From positions 1 through 49,638 of the forward strand of contig CAKZHZ010000065.1 in assembly GCA_936928855.1 (NCBI GenBank): a stretch of DNA of 49,638 nt. The letters are read 5' to 3'. The notes below the pieces were generated by a model, which saw nothing but the letters and a program-made list of their open reading frames with translations, was not told the origin of the DNA and searched no databases. This DNA comes from an uncultured Polycyclovorans sp. (GTDB taxonomy: Bacteria; Pseudomonadota; Gammaproteobacteria; Nevskiales; Nevskiaceae). Both the position numbers and the translations under genes were made by a program. This document shows, piece after piece, positions 32,692 to 41,018 of the stretch (the first letter of the stretch is position 1; every line of letters begins with the position of its first letter).

Positions 32692-33660
32692 TCGACCGGC
32701 GGGCTGGAAACGCAGCGCGGCGTGCAGGCTGAAGTCGGGACTGGCGTGGGTGATCAGGTCTTCCTGGAAGGCGAGATCGAGCTGCCAGCGAGGGCGCATC
32801 TGCCAGCGCCCCCCGAGCGCCAGCTGCAGGCCCGGGTTGCCGACATCGGTATCGAGATCGCGATACAGCGGCGTGTGGGCATAGAGCTGTCCCAGCAGCG
32901 ATAGCGGCCCCCACACCCGACGTTCGAGCCCGATGCCGCCGAAGGCGGTGAAGGGGCGCTGCCGGGTCGACAGGGCGCCACCGCGTGCCTGCCCGCTGGC
33001 GCCGATGCTGTAGTGCCCGGCCCAGGCGCTGTCAGCCGCGAACGGCAGCGCAGTGTCCAGCCACAGGGCGCCGCCCCAGTGTCCGCCATGGAGGCGATCA
33101 CGATCGCCGGTGGGCAGTTTGGCCATGACGCGCAGTGTCTGGCCGGGGCGCAGGGCAAAGCCCACCAGCGCCTCGACATCGCCCAAACCGGTGCCCTTGT
33201 CCTGAACGGACAGAAGGGTATTTCCGTCCCGCGCCAGCGCGTAGCCGAACTGATCCTGGGGAAAGCTTTCGCGCCCGCCATTGGGCAGGCCGAAGAAGCC
33301 GTGCCAGTCTTCGATGAAGCGATCGAGGAAGCCGCCGCCGGTGTCGATCAGGCTCAGACGCAGACCCAGTTCCACACTGGCACCGACCCGGCGGCGCAGG
33401 TCCAGCGTGGTCCGCCAGGTCTCGCCATCGACACGAGCCGATTCGGTGCCGCGGTCCTCGGCGTAGAACTCATTGGTGAGATCGGTGCGCAGCGTGAAGG
33501 TGGTGGTGCCCGCGCTCACCAGCGTGTGCTCACCGAGGACCGGCAACGCGGCGTAGCGACTCAGGGCGGCTTCGTTGCGGGTCTGCAGCGGTCCGGCGAC
33601 CGCGATGGCGGGCACCAGCAGCAGGGGCAGCAGGGCGAAAAGGGGCGCGATGCGGATCAC
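32689..33660 (-). CDS. DUF3187 outer-membrane protein
   Basis: This 323-residue protein has a signal peptide ('LFALLPLLLVPAIAVAGP') followed by 'LQTRNEAALSRYAALP', typical of DUF3187 proteins. Alternating strands suggest an outer-membrane beta barrel. The family opening is followed by 'GFLDRFIEDWHGFFGLPNGG', another stretch it tends to keep. It has no known function. It ends in 'HAALRFQPAGR' without a terminal aromatic, although a Phe is five residues from the end. It is convergent with azoR and divergent from the DAHP synthase gene with a 143-base gap that probably holds both promoters. Confidence 0.75.
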   Translation of the reverse strand: MIRIAPLFALLPLLLVPAIAVAGPLQTRNEAALSRYAALPVLGEHTLVSAGTTTFTLRTDLTNEFYAEDRGTESARVDGETWRTTLDLRRRVGASVELGLRLSLIDTGGGFLDRFIEDWHGFFGLPNGGRESFPQDQFGYALARDGNTLLSVQDKGTGLGDVEALVGFALRPGQTLRVMAKLPTGDRDRLHGGHWGGALWLDTALPFAADSAWAGHYSIGASGQARGGALSTRQRPFTAFGGIGLERRVWGPLSLLGQLYAHTPLYRDLDTDVGNPGLQLALGGRWQMRPRWQLDLAFQEDLITHASPDFSLHAALRFQPAGR

Positions 33661-33803
33661 GGTGGGGCCGGCCTCGGAAACGGTGGAGTCACACAGGGTA
33701 GCGCACCGTCCCCGCTTGACGGTGGTAGGATCGCGCGCTCGCCGGCGCGCAGGCGCTCGGTATGGAAATCGAATCCAAAGACGAATTTGAAGGTTGATGA
33801 GGT

Positions 33804-34865
33804 ATGACGGTCGTCACAGAAAACACGCGCATCCAGTCGGTGCTGCCGGTCTCAACACCCGCCCAGGTGAAGGCTGAGCTGCCGATCTCCGCTCGCGCGG
33901 CCGAGACCACGCTGCAGGCTCGCAAGGCCATCCAGGACATCCTCAGCGGGCAGGACGATCGCCTGCTGGTGGTGGTCGGGCCCTGCTCGATCCACGATAC
34001 CGCCGCAGCGCTGGACTATGCCGGCAGGCTCGCCGGGCTGCGGGAGCGGTTGTCGCGCGACCTGCTGATCGTGATGCGCGTCTATTTCGAGAAGCCGCGG
34101 ACCACGGTCGGCTGGAAGGGCTTGATCAACGATCCCGATCTTGATGACAGCTACCAGATCGACAAGGGCCTGCGCATCGCCCGCAAGTTGCTGAGCGACC
34201 TCAATGACCAGGGCATGCCGGCGGGGGTCGAGTACCTCGACATCCTGACGCCGCAATACATCTCTGATCTGGTGAGCTGGGGCGCCATCGGCGCGCGCAC
34301 CACCGAGAGCCAGCTGCATCGGGAAATGGCCTCCGGGCTGTCCTGCCCGGTGGGTTTCAAGAACGGCACCGATGGCAGCGTGAAGGTGGCGGTGGATGCT
34401 GTGGTGTCGGCGCGCAATCCGCATCGGTTTCTGTCGCTGACGGCCGATGGACAGTCCGCCATTTTTCAGACGGCCGGCAATCCCGACTCGCACATCATCC
34501 TGCGGGGCGGCAGCAAGGGGCCGAACTACGACGCCGGCAGTGTGGATGCCGCCAGCGAAGCGATGGAGAAATCCGGCCTGCAGCCACAGGTGATGATCGA
34601 TTTCTCGCACGCCAACAGCTCCAAGCAGCACCGCCGTCAGGTCATCGTGGGCCACGACGTGGCCAGTCAGATCGCCGGTGGAGATCGCCGCATCATGGGA
34701 GTGATGATCGAATCCCACCTGGTGGAGGGACGTCAGGATGCGACGCCGGGATGTGAGCTGACCTATGGCCAGAGCATCACCGATGCCTGTCTGGCCTGGG
34801 ATGAGACCGGGCCGTTGCTGGAGCAGCTGGCACAGGCGGTCTCGGCGCGGCGCCAGAAGGGCTGA
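33804..34865 (+). CDS. 3-deoxy-7-phosphoheptulonate synthase, class I (AroF/G/H type)
   Basis: It joins phosphoenolpyruvate and erythrose-4-phosphate, the first step of the shikimate pathway. The 353 residues show 'VVVGPCSIHD' near 52 (PEP and metal binding), 'MRVYFEKPRTTVGWKG' near 93, 'GARTTESQLHREMASGLS' near 165, 'FKNGTDG', and 'DFSHANSSKQ' near 269, with the metal-binding His and Asp/Glu residues present. Which isozyme (Tyr-, Phe- or Trp-inhibited) it corresponds to cannot be told from sequence reading. No other aro genes are nearby. Confidence 0.94.
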   Translation: MTVVTENTRIQSVLPVSTPAQVKAELPISARAAETTLQARKAIQDILSGQDDRLLVVVGPCSIHDTAAALDYAGRLAGLRERLSRDLLIVMRVYFEKPRTTVGWKGLINDPDLDDSYQIDKGLRIARKLLSDLNDQGMPAGVEYLDILTPQYISDLVSWGAIGARTTESQLHREMASGLSCPVGFKNGTDGSVKVAVDAVVSARNPHRFLSLTADGQSAIFQTAGNPDSHIILRGGSKGPNYDAGSVDAASEAMEKSGLQPQVMIDFSHANSSKQHRRQVIVGHDVASQIAGGDRRIMGVMIESHLVEGRQDATPGCELTYGQSITDACLAWDETGPLLEQLAQAVSARRQKG

Positions 34866-34874
34866 TCGCCAAAC

Positions 34875-34905
34875 GGAGGCGCCGCCTGCCACAGGCGGCG
34901 CCTCC
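34875..34905. terminator. Long perfect hairpin between DAHP synthase and acyl-CoA reductase genes
   Basis: A 14-bp perfect GC stem (34875-34888 with 34892-34905) and a three-base loop lie between the two convergent genes. There is no T run on either side, but the position and strength suggest a bidirectional terminator. Confidence 0.6.
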
Positions 34906-34910
34906 GGACC

Positions 34911-36902
34911 TCAGAAGTACTCGCCCTTGAACAGGTTGGCGAACACCACCTGCTGCAGGGTGGGTTTGTCCGACTCGCCGCCCTGCCGTTTGCCACGCGC
35001 GGCGCTGGATGAGGGGAACAGGTTGAAGCCCTTGTTGAGCACGTAGTCGTTCATCTTTGGCCACACCGCGTAGCTGATGGCGGCGGCGGTGCCGAGGGTG
35101 GTGGCGACGCTCTTCGGGCGCTCGAGGATGGACTTGAGCACCACGTCGGCCGCGTGATCGGGGCTCCAGGTGGGCACGTAGTCGTAGATCTTGGTGGGCG
35201 CGATCATCGGCGTGCGCACCAGTGGCATGTAGATGGCGGTGATCTCGATGTTCTTGTGTTTCACCTCGGCCGCCAGTGAGCGCGAGAAGGCATCCAGTGC
35301 CGCCTTCGAGGCCACGTAGGCGGAGAAGCGCGCGGCATTGGCCAGCACCCCGATCGAGCTGATGTTGATGATGTGCCCGTTCTTGCGCTGGGCCATGCTC
35401 GGCAGCAGCGCCAGGATCATGCGGATGGCGCCGAAGTAGTTGAGCTGCATGGTGCGCTCGAAATCATGGAAGCGCGTGGTCGACTCCAGCACGGCCCGTC
35501 GGATCGAGCGACCGGCGTTGTTGACCAGAATGTCGACGTGGCCGAAGTCCTCCAGGATCTGCTGGGCGCAGTGGTCGATCGCTGCCATGTCGTTGAGGTC
35601 GCAGGGGTAGACGTGGGCCTCGCCACCGGCTTTCTCGATGATGAACTGCGTCTGCTCCAGCTTCTCTCGCGTGCGGGCCACCAGAATCACCTTGGCGCCT
35701 GCCGCGCCGAGCTTCTTGGCCACGTTGAAACCGATGCCGCTGGAGGCGCCGGTAACGATCACCACCTTGCCCGCCAGCTTGCGCAGCGAGCCCTTCGGCA
35801 GACTCACGTCGAGGTCAAGGAACAGCTCCCAGAACTCCCAGAGCACCTTGGCATAGTCGCGGATCTCCGGACACTTGATGCCGGTGCCGCGCAGCGCCTT
35901 GCGGGTCAGGGTGTCGTCGAACACGGCCTGATTGCGCACGTAGCCGAGCACCGACAGCGGGGCGCCGATGGCTTTCGAGAGGCTGCGTTCCAGCGAGCGC
36001 GGGAGGCGGTTGCCGAGGTCCCGGGCCAGTGGCTTCAACGGAGCGGGCAGGGGTGGCAACTCGATGCGGGCGGCAAAGCCGGGCCCGTGGGCCGCCTTCA
36101 TCAGAATCTGCAGCAACTCGCCAACCGTCGGGGAATCGGACTGCACCAGATGGAAGCATTGACCGTCGAGGCCTTCCTTGTGGGCCAGGGCGTCCATCGC
36201 CTTGGCAACATAGTCGACCGGTGCGATGGGGACCTTGCCTCCTTCGATGCCCAGCAGCGGCATCCAGCGGGGCACGCCATAGCTGATTTTCTGAATGGCC
36301 TTGAAGAAGTAGTAGGGGCCATCGATCTTGTCCATCTCGCCGGTTTCCGAGTGGCCGACGACGGCACCGGGTCGATAGATCCGGAACGGTACGCGACACT
36401 CTTCCCGAACGATGGCTTCGCTCTGGAACTTGGTGCGGAAGTAGGGGTGATCGACGGGCTGTCCCTCGTCGAACATCTTTTCGGTGAAGCGGCCGACGTA
36501 GTCGCCGCCGGCCACTGCCACGCTGGAAGCGTGATGAAAGCGCAGGTCGCCGCCCAGCGCGTTGGCGAAATCCACCACGTTGCGGGTGCCTTCGTTGTTG
36601 ATGCGGTCGCCGGTGGCATCGTCCATGTTCATGTCATAGACCGCCGCCAGGTGGAACAGGTGATCGACCTTGCCTTTCAGTTTCTTGCGGTCGGCTTCGC
36701 TGACGAGACCGGGCTCGGTGACATCGCCCGTTACTCGCAGCAACTTGCCCGGGAGACCTGCATAGCGGTGCTCCAGCGCGGCGAACTTGGCCTCAGATCC
36801 TTCGCGGATAAGGGCGTGAACCGTGGCATCTTCCCGCGCCAGCAGTTCGCCGATCAGGAACTTGCCGATGAAGCCGGTGGCACCGGTCACGAAGTAATGC
36901 AT
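34911..36902 (-). CDS. Two-domain fatty acyl-CoA reductase (Marinobacter FAR type)
   Basis: This 663-residue protein has an N-terminal extended-SDR domain (NAD_binding_4; 'FVTGATGFIGKFLIGELLAR' at 4-23, 'HLFHLAAVYDMNMDDATG', 'PFRIYRPGAVVGHSETGEMD') and a C-terminal classical SDR ('VIVTGASSGIGFNVAKKLGA' near 383, 'DILVNNAGRSIRRAVLES', 'YVASKAALDAFSRSLAAE'). It closely follows, from memory, the Marinobacter VT8 alcohol-forming acyl-CoA reductase, which takes acyl-CoA or acyl-ACP to fatty alcohol in two NADPH steps. Both Rossmann loops and YxxxK sites look intact. The product could feed wax-ester synthesis, though no wax synthase is in the window. Confidence 0.85.
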   Translation of the reverse strand: MHYFVTGATGFIGKFLIGELLAREDATVHALIREGSEAKFAALEHRYAGLPGKLLRVTGDVTEPGLVSEADRKKLKGKVDHLFHLAAVYDMNMDDATGDRINNEGTRNVVDFANALGGDLRFHHASSVAVAGGDYVGRFTEKMFDEGQPVDHPYFRTKFQSEAIVREECRVPFRIYRPGAVVGHSETGEMDKIDGPYYFFKAIQKISYGVPRWMPLLGIEGGKVPIAPVDYVAKAMDALAHKEGLDGQCFHLVQSDSPTVGELLQILMKAAHGPGFAARIELPPLPAPLKPLARDLGNRLPRSLERSLSKAIGAPLSVLGYVRNQAVFDDTLTRKALRGTGIKCPEIRDYAKVLWEFWELFLDLDVSLPKGSLRKLAGKVVIVTGASSGIGFNVAKKLGAAGAKVILVARTREKLEQTQFIIEKAGGEAHVYPCDLNDMAAIDHCAQQILEDFGHVDILVNNAGRSIRRAVLESTTRFHDFERTMQLNYFGAIRMILALLPSMAQRKNGHIINISSIGVLANAARFSAYVASKAALDAFSRSLAAEVKHKNIEITAIYMPLVRTPMIAPTKIYDYVPTWSPDHAADVVLKSILERPKSVATTLGTAAAISYAVWPKMNDYVLNKGFNLFPSSSAARGKRQGGESDKPTLQQVVFANLFKGEYF

Positions 36903-37000
36903 GAGGCCGCTCCAAGTAAGCCAGACAGGAAGAAGCTGACTTTACCCCAGTCGGGCGGAGCGGCATTGAACGGTGGTTCGGGACGAAGGTCCCGAAGGCA

Positions 37001-37252
37001 TCAGCGCAAGGTGCAGCTGAGGCTCAGCGACGCGTGTTCTGGTTGGCACCACGCAGTGTGGGGGAGGCCGAAGTCGACCTGCGGGGCCGCTTCTGCCGCT
37101 GGCACCGGGTTCAGTCGGGGGGCATGCGCCGCGCCGATCAGTCCGAGCGTCAGGCCGAGTGCCAGCCATGCCAGTGCGCGTCCCGGACGGCCACGCTGTG
37201 CCTGCCGGAACTGTTGCGAGTCGACGATGCGATATGTGGAATCCCCTTGCAT
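37001..37252 (-). CDS. Small single-pass hypothetical protein
   Basis: An 83-residue frame with a basic start ('RQAQRGRPGRALAW'), one hydrophobic helix at ~28-45 ('ALAWLALGLTLGLIGAAH') and a proline/alanine-rich periplasmic tail with two cysteines near the end ('AWCQPEHASLSLSCTLR'), possibly a disulfide. I know no family. The gap between the reductase gene and glsB (about 500 bases) otherwise holds nothing that I can identify; a longer plus-strand frame across it lacks coding character. It may be real, but could also be chance in GC-rich DNA. Confidence 0.4.
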   Translation of the reverse strand: MQGDSTYRIVDSQQFRQAQRGRPGRALAWLALGLTLGLIGAAHAPRLNPVPAAEAAPQVDFGLPHTAWCQPEHASLSLSCTLR

Positions 37253-37399
37253 GCGGGTATCTCACCGGATATCCGCCGCCACAGCGAGAGGGTGGCCGAC
37301 CGAAGGCCGTCGCATGATGATGAGCGGCGTTTCACCCCAGGATGCGGTACCGTGCCAGGACCGTTCATCATCCGGATGACGTCTCGGAGGAGAGATCAC

Positions 37400-37648
37400 A
37401 TGGGCATTCTGTCGTGGGTTCTGCTGGGGCTGGTCGCGGGCGTGCTGGCCAAGCTGTTCATGCCGGGCAAGGACCCGGGCGGCTTCGTCGTCACCATCGT
37501 GCTGGGCATTGCCGGTGCCTTCGTCGGCGGCTGGGTGGGCACCACTCTGGGTATCGCCAGTTTTTCCGGTTTCAACCTGCAGGGGATTCTGGTGGCCACC
37601 GGCGGCGCCATGCTGCTGCTGGTGCTGTACCGGGTGATCCGCAAGTAG
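37400..37648 (+). CDS. GlsB/YeaQ/YmgE-type small membrane protein
   Basis: This 82-residue protein of the transglycosylase-associated (Tag/GlsB) family is almost entirely hydrophobic, with three transmembrane helices and the family motifs 'LLGLVAGVLAKLFMPGKDPG' and 'GIAGAFVGGWVGTTLG'. Such proteins are stress- or envelope-related; the molecular function is unknown despite the name. The ATG at 37400 is preceded by GGAGGAGA. It is not part of the minus-strand cytochrome run with which it converges. Confidence 0.88.
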   Translation: MGILSWVLLGLVAGVLAKLFMPGKDPGGFVVTIVLGIAGAFVGGWVGTTLGIASFSGFNLQGILVATGGAMLLLVLYRVIRK

Positions 37649-37654
37649 ACCGGC

Positions 37655-38482
37655 TCAGTAGTCCCCTTCGCGATGGCGGGCGTCATCGCGAAGGCGGTTG
37701 CGGGCCGCCAGACGCTCGCGCCGGTCCTTGTCGGTGGCCCAGATCACCTGCGGCAGCAGCAGCACCCGCAGCAGGCCCACCAGCATGTACAGATAGCTGG
37801 CCGAGAACAGCACGCCGCAGAACATCGACACCCACTCGAAACTCGGGGACAGGAACTTGATGCCCCACCAGGACATCACGTCGGTCACCGATGCCGCCAG
37901 CCCGATCGGGAACACCCACTGGTAGGGCCAGAGGTGGTTGAAGTGCAGCGAGAACGGGATGCCGATGATGAAGAAGGCGGTGGTGAAGCCGAACAGATGG
38001 GCGTGGGTGAAGGCGATCAGCTTGCCCAGGCTCATCTGCGCGAAATAGGCCTCGGCATTGCCGTAGACGCCCAGCATGTACCAGATCTCGGAGGCGCCGA
38101 AGCAGAAGGCGATGCCGAACAGCACCGTGGCCATGGCGATGCCGCGTTTCACGCCGGTGGGCATGCCGTGCAGGTTGATGTCCACCGTGTGAGCCTGGAA
38201 CGGCACCATCCACCAGAAGAACAGCAGCAAGACGAAGAAGAAGCCGATCAGCGCCATGGGGCCGCCCACAGTGCGCCAGCGTGAAGGGGGTGGCGGCAGC
38301 TCGATCACCTCGGCACTGTCGATCGGGGCATCACTGAAGAAATCGAAGGTTTCCTGTGCCTCCAAGGCCGGGGGGTGCGCCAGCGTCTCCGCCGCCGCAT
38401 CGGTGGCTGCGGCCTTTGCCATCAGGGCCACGCTGACGAAGAAGGCCGCCATCAGCAGTTCGAACAGGCGTGCACGCCACAT
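37655..38482 (-). CDS. Polytopic histidine-bearing membrane protein of the cytochrome gene run
   Basis: This 275-residue protein has a signal-like hydrophobic start (8-26), then an acidic/proline-rich linker to ~70 and six or so transmembrane helices. Four histidines sit in or near helices: H160 and H162 ('IAFTHAHLFGF'), H180 and H183 ('SLHFNHLWPY'). The pattern resembles a membrane cytochrome b or a shortened haem-copper oxidase subunit, but I do not recognise the family and CuB/haem ligand assignments cannot be made. As the last gene of the four-gene run it would be the natural link to the quinone pool. Confidence 0.6.
   Translation of the reverse strand: MWRARLFELLMAAFFVSVALMAKAAATDAAAETLAHPPALEAQETFDFFSDAPIDSAEVIELPPPPSRWRTVGGPMALIGFFFVLLLFFWWMVPFQAHTVDINLHGMPTGVKRGIAMATVLFGIAFCFGASEIWYMLGVYGNAEAYFAQMSLGKLIAFTHAHLFGFTTAFFIIGIPFSLHFNHLWPYQWVFPIGLAASVTDVMSWWGIKFLSPSFEWVSMFCGVLFSASYLYMLVGLLRVLLLPQVIWATDKDRRERLAARNRLRDDARHREGDY
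37665..37694. terminator. Perfect hairpin at the glsB / cytochrome-run convergence
   Basis: An 11-bp perfect stem (37665-37675 with 37684-37694) and an eight-base loop, inside the last codons of the minus-strand gene and 16 bases past the glsB stop. There is no T run. Confidence 0.45.
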
Positions 38483-38496
38483 GGGAAGCTCCCGCG

Positions 38497-39264
38497 TCAG
38501 GCGCCCTTGAGGCGCACGTAAACCAGGGTGCCGGCCTTCTTGACGGCGCGGGTGATTGCCGCCTCAAGGCCGTCGCCGCTGGCGGTTGGCAGCGCATCCA
38601 GCGCCAGCCCCTTGAATTGCCCATAGAGGGGCAGGTCGGCCGCCTCCGGGACCTGCCGGCTGTTGAGCACGCTCACCGACTGCACGGTGAGCCGGCGGTC
38701 GGTGGTCATCAGCAGAAAGAAGCTGCGGTCCGCCACCTGCACCGGGAAGATCAGGGCAGTGCCCACCGGGCGGCGGTCCACCAGCGGAATATAGAGCGTG
38801 TTTTCGTCATCGCGGGTCAAGCGCGCGCCGAGCGTGGCGGCGCGCGCGATGTCGGCTTCGGTGAGCAGCACGTCCTTGGGCAGATAGGCCCGGACGTCCG
38901 GGAACGCAGCCTGAACTTCCCGCGGAATCAGGCTGGCGATGTCCAGCCAGTCACCCGGTGCGGCGGGGGTGGAGCGGGCGCTGCCGGGGTTGGCGCGCGC
39001 ACGGGCCTCGGCCTGGTTGCCGACGCCGTCGCCGTCACTGTCGAGCCCGGCAATCCGTGGCCAGGCCGCTGCATTCATGCCCGCCTCCTTGAAGGCCATG
39101 CCGTAGTCGTTGGCCGGGGTGCCCCCGCCGTCCTTGTGGCAGGCATTGCAACTGGGCATGTAGCCGAACTGTTGCTGGTACAGGCGGGCGAACGCCGGCT
39201 CGGCGTGGGCGGGCAGGGCGAGCAGCAGGGCCATCAGGCCCGGGAGTGCGACAGCGGTTCTCAT
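38497..39264 (-). CDS. Mono-haem c-type cytochrome with calcium-loop motif and FMN-binding-like C-terminus
   Basis: This 255-residue secreted protein has a signal peptide (1-22). One haem site, 'CNACH', is at 39-43. A calcium-loop-like 'DSDGDGVGNQAEA' lies at ~75-87, and a C-terminal domain at ~165-250 ('LLMTTDRRLTVQSVSVL', 'YGQFKGLALDALP', 'LEAAITRAVKKAG') has the strand order of an FMN_bind domain. The flavin-attaching SGATxT motif is not visible, so flavin binding is doubtful. I chose ATG 39264 because it starts the signal peptide and lies 4 bases after the upstream gene stop. It probably passes electrons between the membrane protein and the di-haem lipoprotein. Confidence 0.7.
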   Translation of the reverse strand: MRTAVALPGLMALLLALPAHAEPAFARLYQQQFGYMPSCNACHKDGGGTPANDYGMAFKEAGMNAAAWPRIAGLDSDGDGVGNQAEARARANPGSARSTPAAPGDWLDIASLIPREVQAAFPDVRAYLPKDVLLTEADIARAATLGARLTRDDENTLYIPLVDRRPVGTALIFPVQVADRSFFLLMTTDRRLTVQSVSVLNSRQVPEAADLPLYGQFKGLALDALPTASGDGLEAAITRAVKKAGTLVYVRLKGA

Positions 39265-39268
39265 CGGT

Positions 39269-40996
39269 TCACCAGTCTCCAAACAGGGACGGTACGGCCT
39301 CGCGCATGGCGGCACGCGCGGCGGCACCGCCATCGGGCGCGGCCAGCATGCGCGCATGCTGTGGCGCATCAGCCGGTGGCATCAGCAGGGCCGCCTTGTC
39401 GGTGCCGGCGTAGCGCGCCCAGTCCAGGGCATCGCGTATGGCGGGCGTGTCGGCAATGCGCGCCAGCACCTCGGCCTCGCTGTCGCCCGACATGAAATCG
39501 AGGCGGGCCGCGGGATTGCCGCGATGGCAGGCGAAGCAGTAGGTCTCGAAGTGCAGCAGCACCGAGCCCGCACCGATCGCCAGCGGCGGTACCCCCACGG
39601 GCTGGGGCGGGGACAGTGCTGCCGTGTCGCGGCAGCAGTACCCCGGTGCGGTGCCGCCCAGGGCCGGCAGCAGCGCCTGCATCACCGTCACCCGGCTCAC
39701 CGGTGCCGCGGCAAAGGTCTCTGGTGGCAACGTCGCCAGCGCGGTCTCCACCGCATCGAAGCGTCCCTGGCTGTGGTGTTCCAGGGCGGCAAGGTCGTCG
39801 GAGGAGAACAGCCGGGCCAGTCCGTACACGCCATCGAGGTCCTCTGCCTGCAGTTGGCGGCGTGGTGGTCTCGGGCTCAGCGGGTCCAGTGCGGACGGCA
39901 GTTTCGGCAGGGCCTCGAAGGCCGCGAGATCCTCATTGCTGCGCGCCCCGCCGCGGGGACCGATATCGACGAACAGCCCGCGCAGGCGCCCGAGCAGTCC
40001 GGTGTGACCCGCCAGCGGGTCGCGGTTGCGCAGGTCGCCGTCGGGCACCGGAATGCCTCCGGGCGGCCAGTCGCGGCGCTGCGCCGTGACCAGCGCCTGC
40101 GCACCGGCCGATGTCGGGTCGTAGCCGCCGGGATCCCAGGCATAGCGCAGGGCTTCATTCAGCAGGTGGCGGCGGCAGGGGTCGCCGTCGGCGGTCAGGC
40201 CGCAGCCGCTGATCCACACGGCTTGTGTGACCGGCAGGAACAGGCCGGTGTCGGCCAGCTCGTCAAAGCGTTCCGGTGCCGACAGCGGCAGGGTGGCGGG
40301 GACGCTCCGGTAGTCCCCCCGATGGTCCGGCTGAGCGGCGCGAATCCGCTCACCGATGGCCGGGTGGGCGTTGGTCTCGTTCCAGGGGCGCTGCGGGAAG
40401 ATCGGGCCGCCGCCCTGATGACAGGTCAGGCAGATGGCGCGGCGTGCATAGACGATGCGCGGTTGGCCGTCGGCGCGATAATCCTGCACCAGCTGAAACT
40501 CGAAGCGGCCGGCGACCTCGTTGTAGCTGATCACCTCGATCTCGTCGGCCTGTTCGGTGAAGCCGAGGAACAGCTGGCCTCGTGGCAGCAGGCCAAGGTT
40601 GGTCGGGGTGTTGGCGGCCTCGAAATCGGTCGCGACCAGCACCCGCGGCGCGGCAAAGTCGGCCTGTCCCTTCAGCAACGAGCGCCCGAACGGGATCATC
40701 AGCTGCAGCGGTGGCGAGCCCTGCGGATGCGGCTGCGCCAGCATCGCCACCAGTGCCTCGAAGGGATAGGGCAGGCCATCGACCTGCGCCACCCAGTGGT
40801 CGAACAGCGAGCGGGTGCCCGGTGGCGGCAGGTCGTCCGCGTGGATGCCGACCTGCAGCAGAGCATAGGCGCCGCCGGGCTGTTCCGCGCGGGCCGTCAC
40901 GCTCGGCCCTGCGTCGGGCGCTGGCCCGCACCCGACCAGCGCCGCCAGCGCAGCGACGGCCACGATCAGGCCGCCCCAGACCGCCGTGCGGCTCAT
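39269..40996 (-). CDS. Di-haem c-type cytochrome lipoprotein
   Basis: This 575-residue protein has a lipobox at ~19-23 ('ALVGC', then Gly), so it is anchored to a membrane, likely the outer one since no Asp follows the Cys. Haem-binding sites are 'CLTCH' near 188-192 and 'CFACH' near 487-491, about 300 residues apart. Additional cysteines ('CGLTADGDPCRRH', 'YCCRDTA') could form disulfides. The part between the haems is not a recognised domain, and the wide separation is unlike MauG/CcpA peroxidases. It lies 22 bases after the RoxA-like gene and 4 bases before the mono-haem gene, so it is clearly in the same operon. Confidence 0.72.
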   Translation of the reverse strand: MSRTAVWGGLIVAVAALAALVGCGPAPDAGPSVTARAEQPGGAYALLQVGIHADDLPPPGTRSLFDHWVAQVDGLPYPFEALVAMLAQPHPQGSPPLQLMIPFGRSLLKGQADFAAPRVLVATDFEAANTPTNLGLLPRGQLFLGFTEQADEIEVISYNEVAGRFEFQLVQDYRADGQPRIVYARRAICLTCHQGGGPIFPQRPWNETNAHPAIGERIRAAQPDHRGDYRSVPATLPLSAPERFDELADTGLFLPVTQAVWISGCGLTADGDPCRRHLLNEALRYAWDPGGYDPTSAGAQALVTAQRRDWPPGGIPVPDGDLRNRDPLAGHTGLLGRLRGLFVDIGPRGGARSNEDLAAFEALPKLPSALDPLSPRPPRRQLQAEDLDGVYGLARLFSSDDLAALEHHSQGRFDAVETALATLPPETFAAAPVSRVTVMQALLPALGGTAPGYCCRDTAALSPPQPVGVPPLAIGAGSVLLHFETYCFACHRGNPAARLDFMSGDSEAEVLARIADTPAIRDALDWARYAGTDKAALLMPPADAPQHARMLAAPDGGAAARAAMREAVPSLFGDW

Positions 40997-41018
40997 ACTC
41001 CGAGCTCCATGGTGTGCA

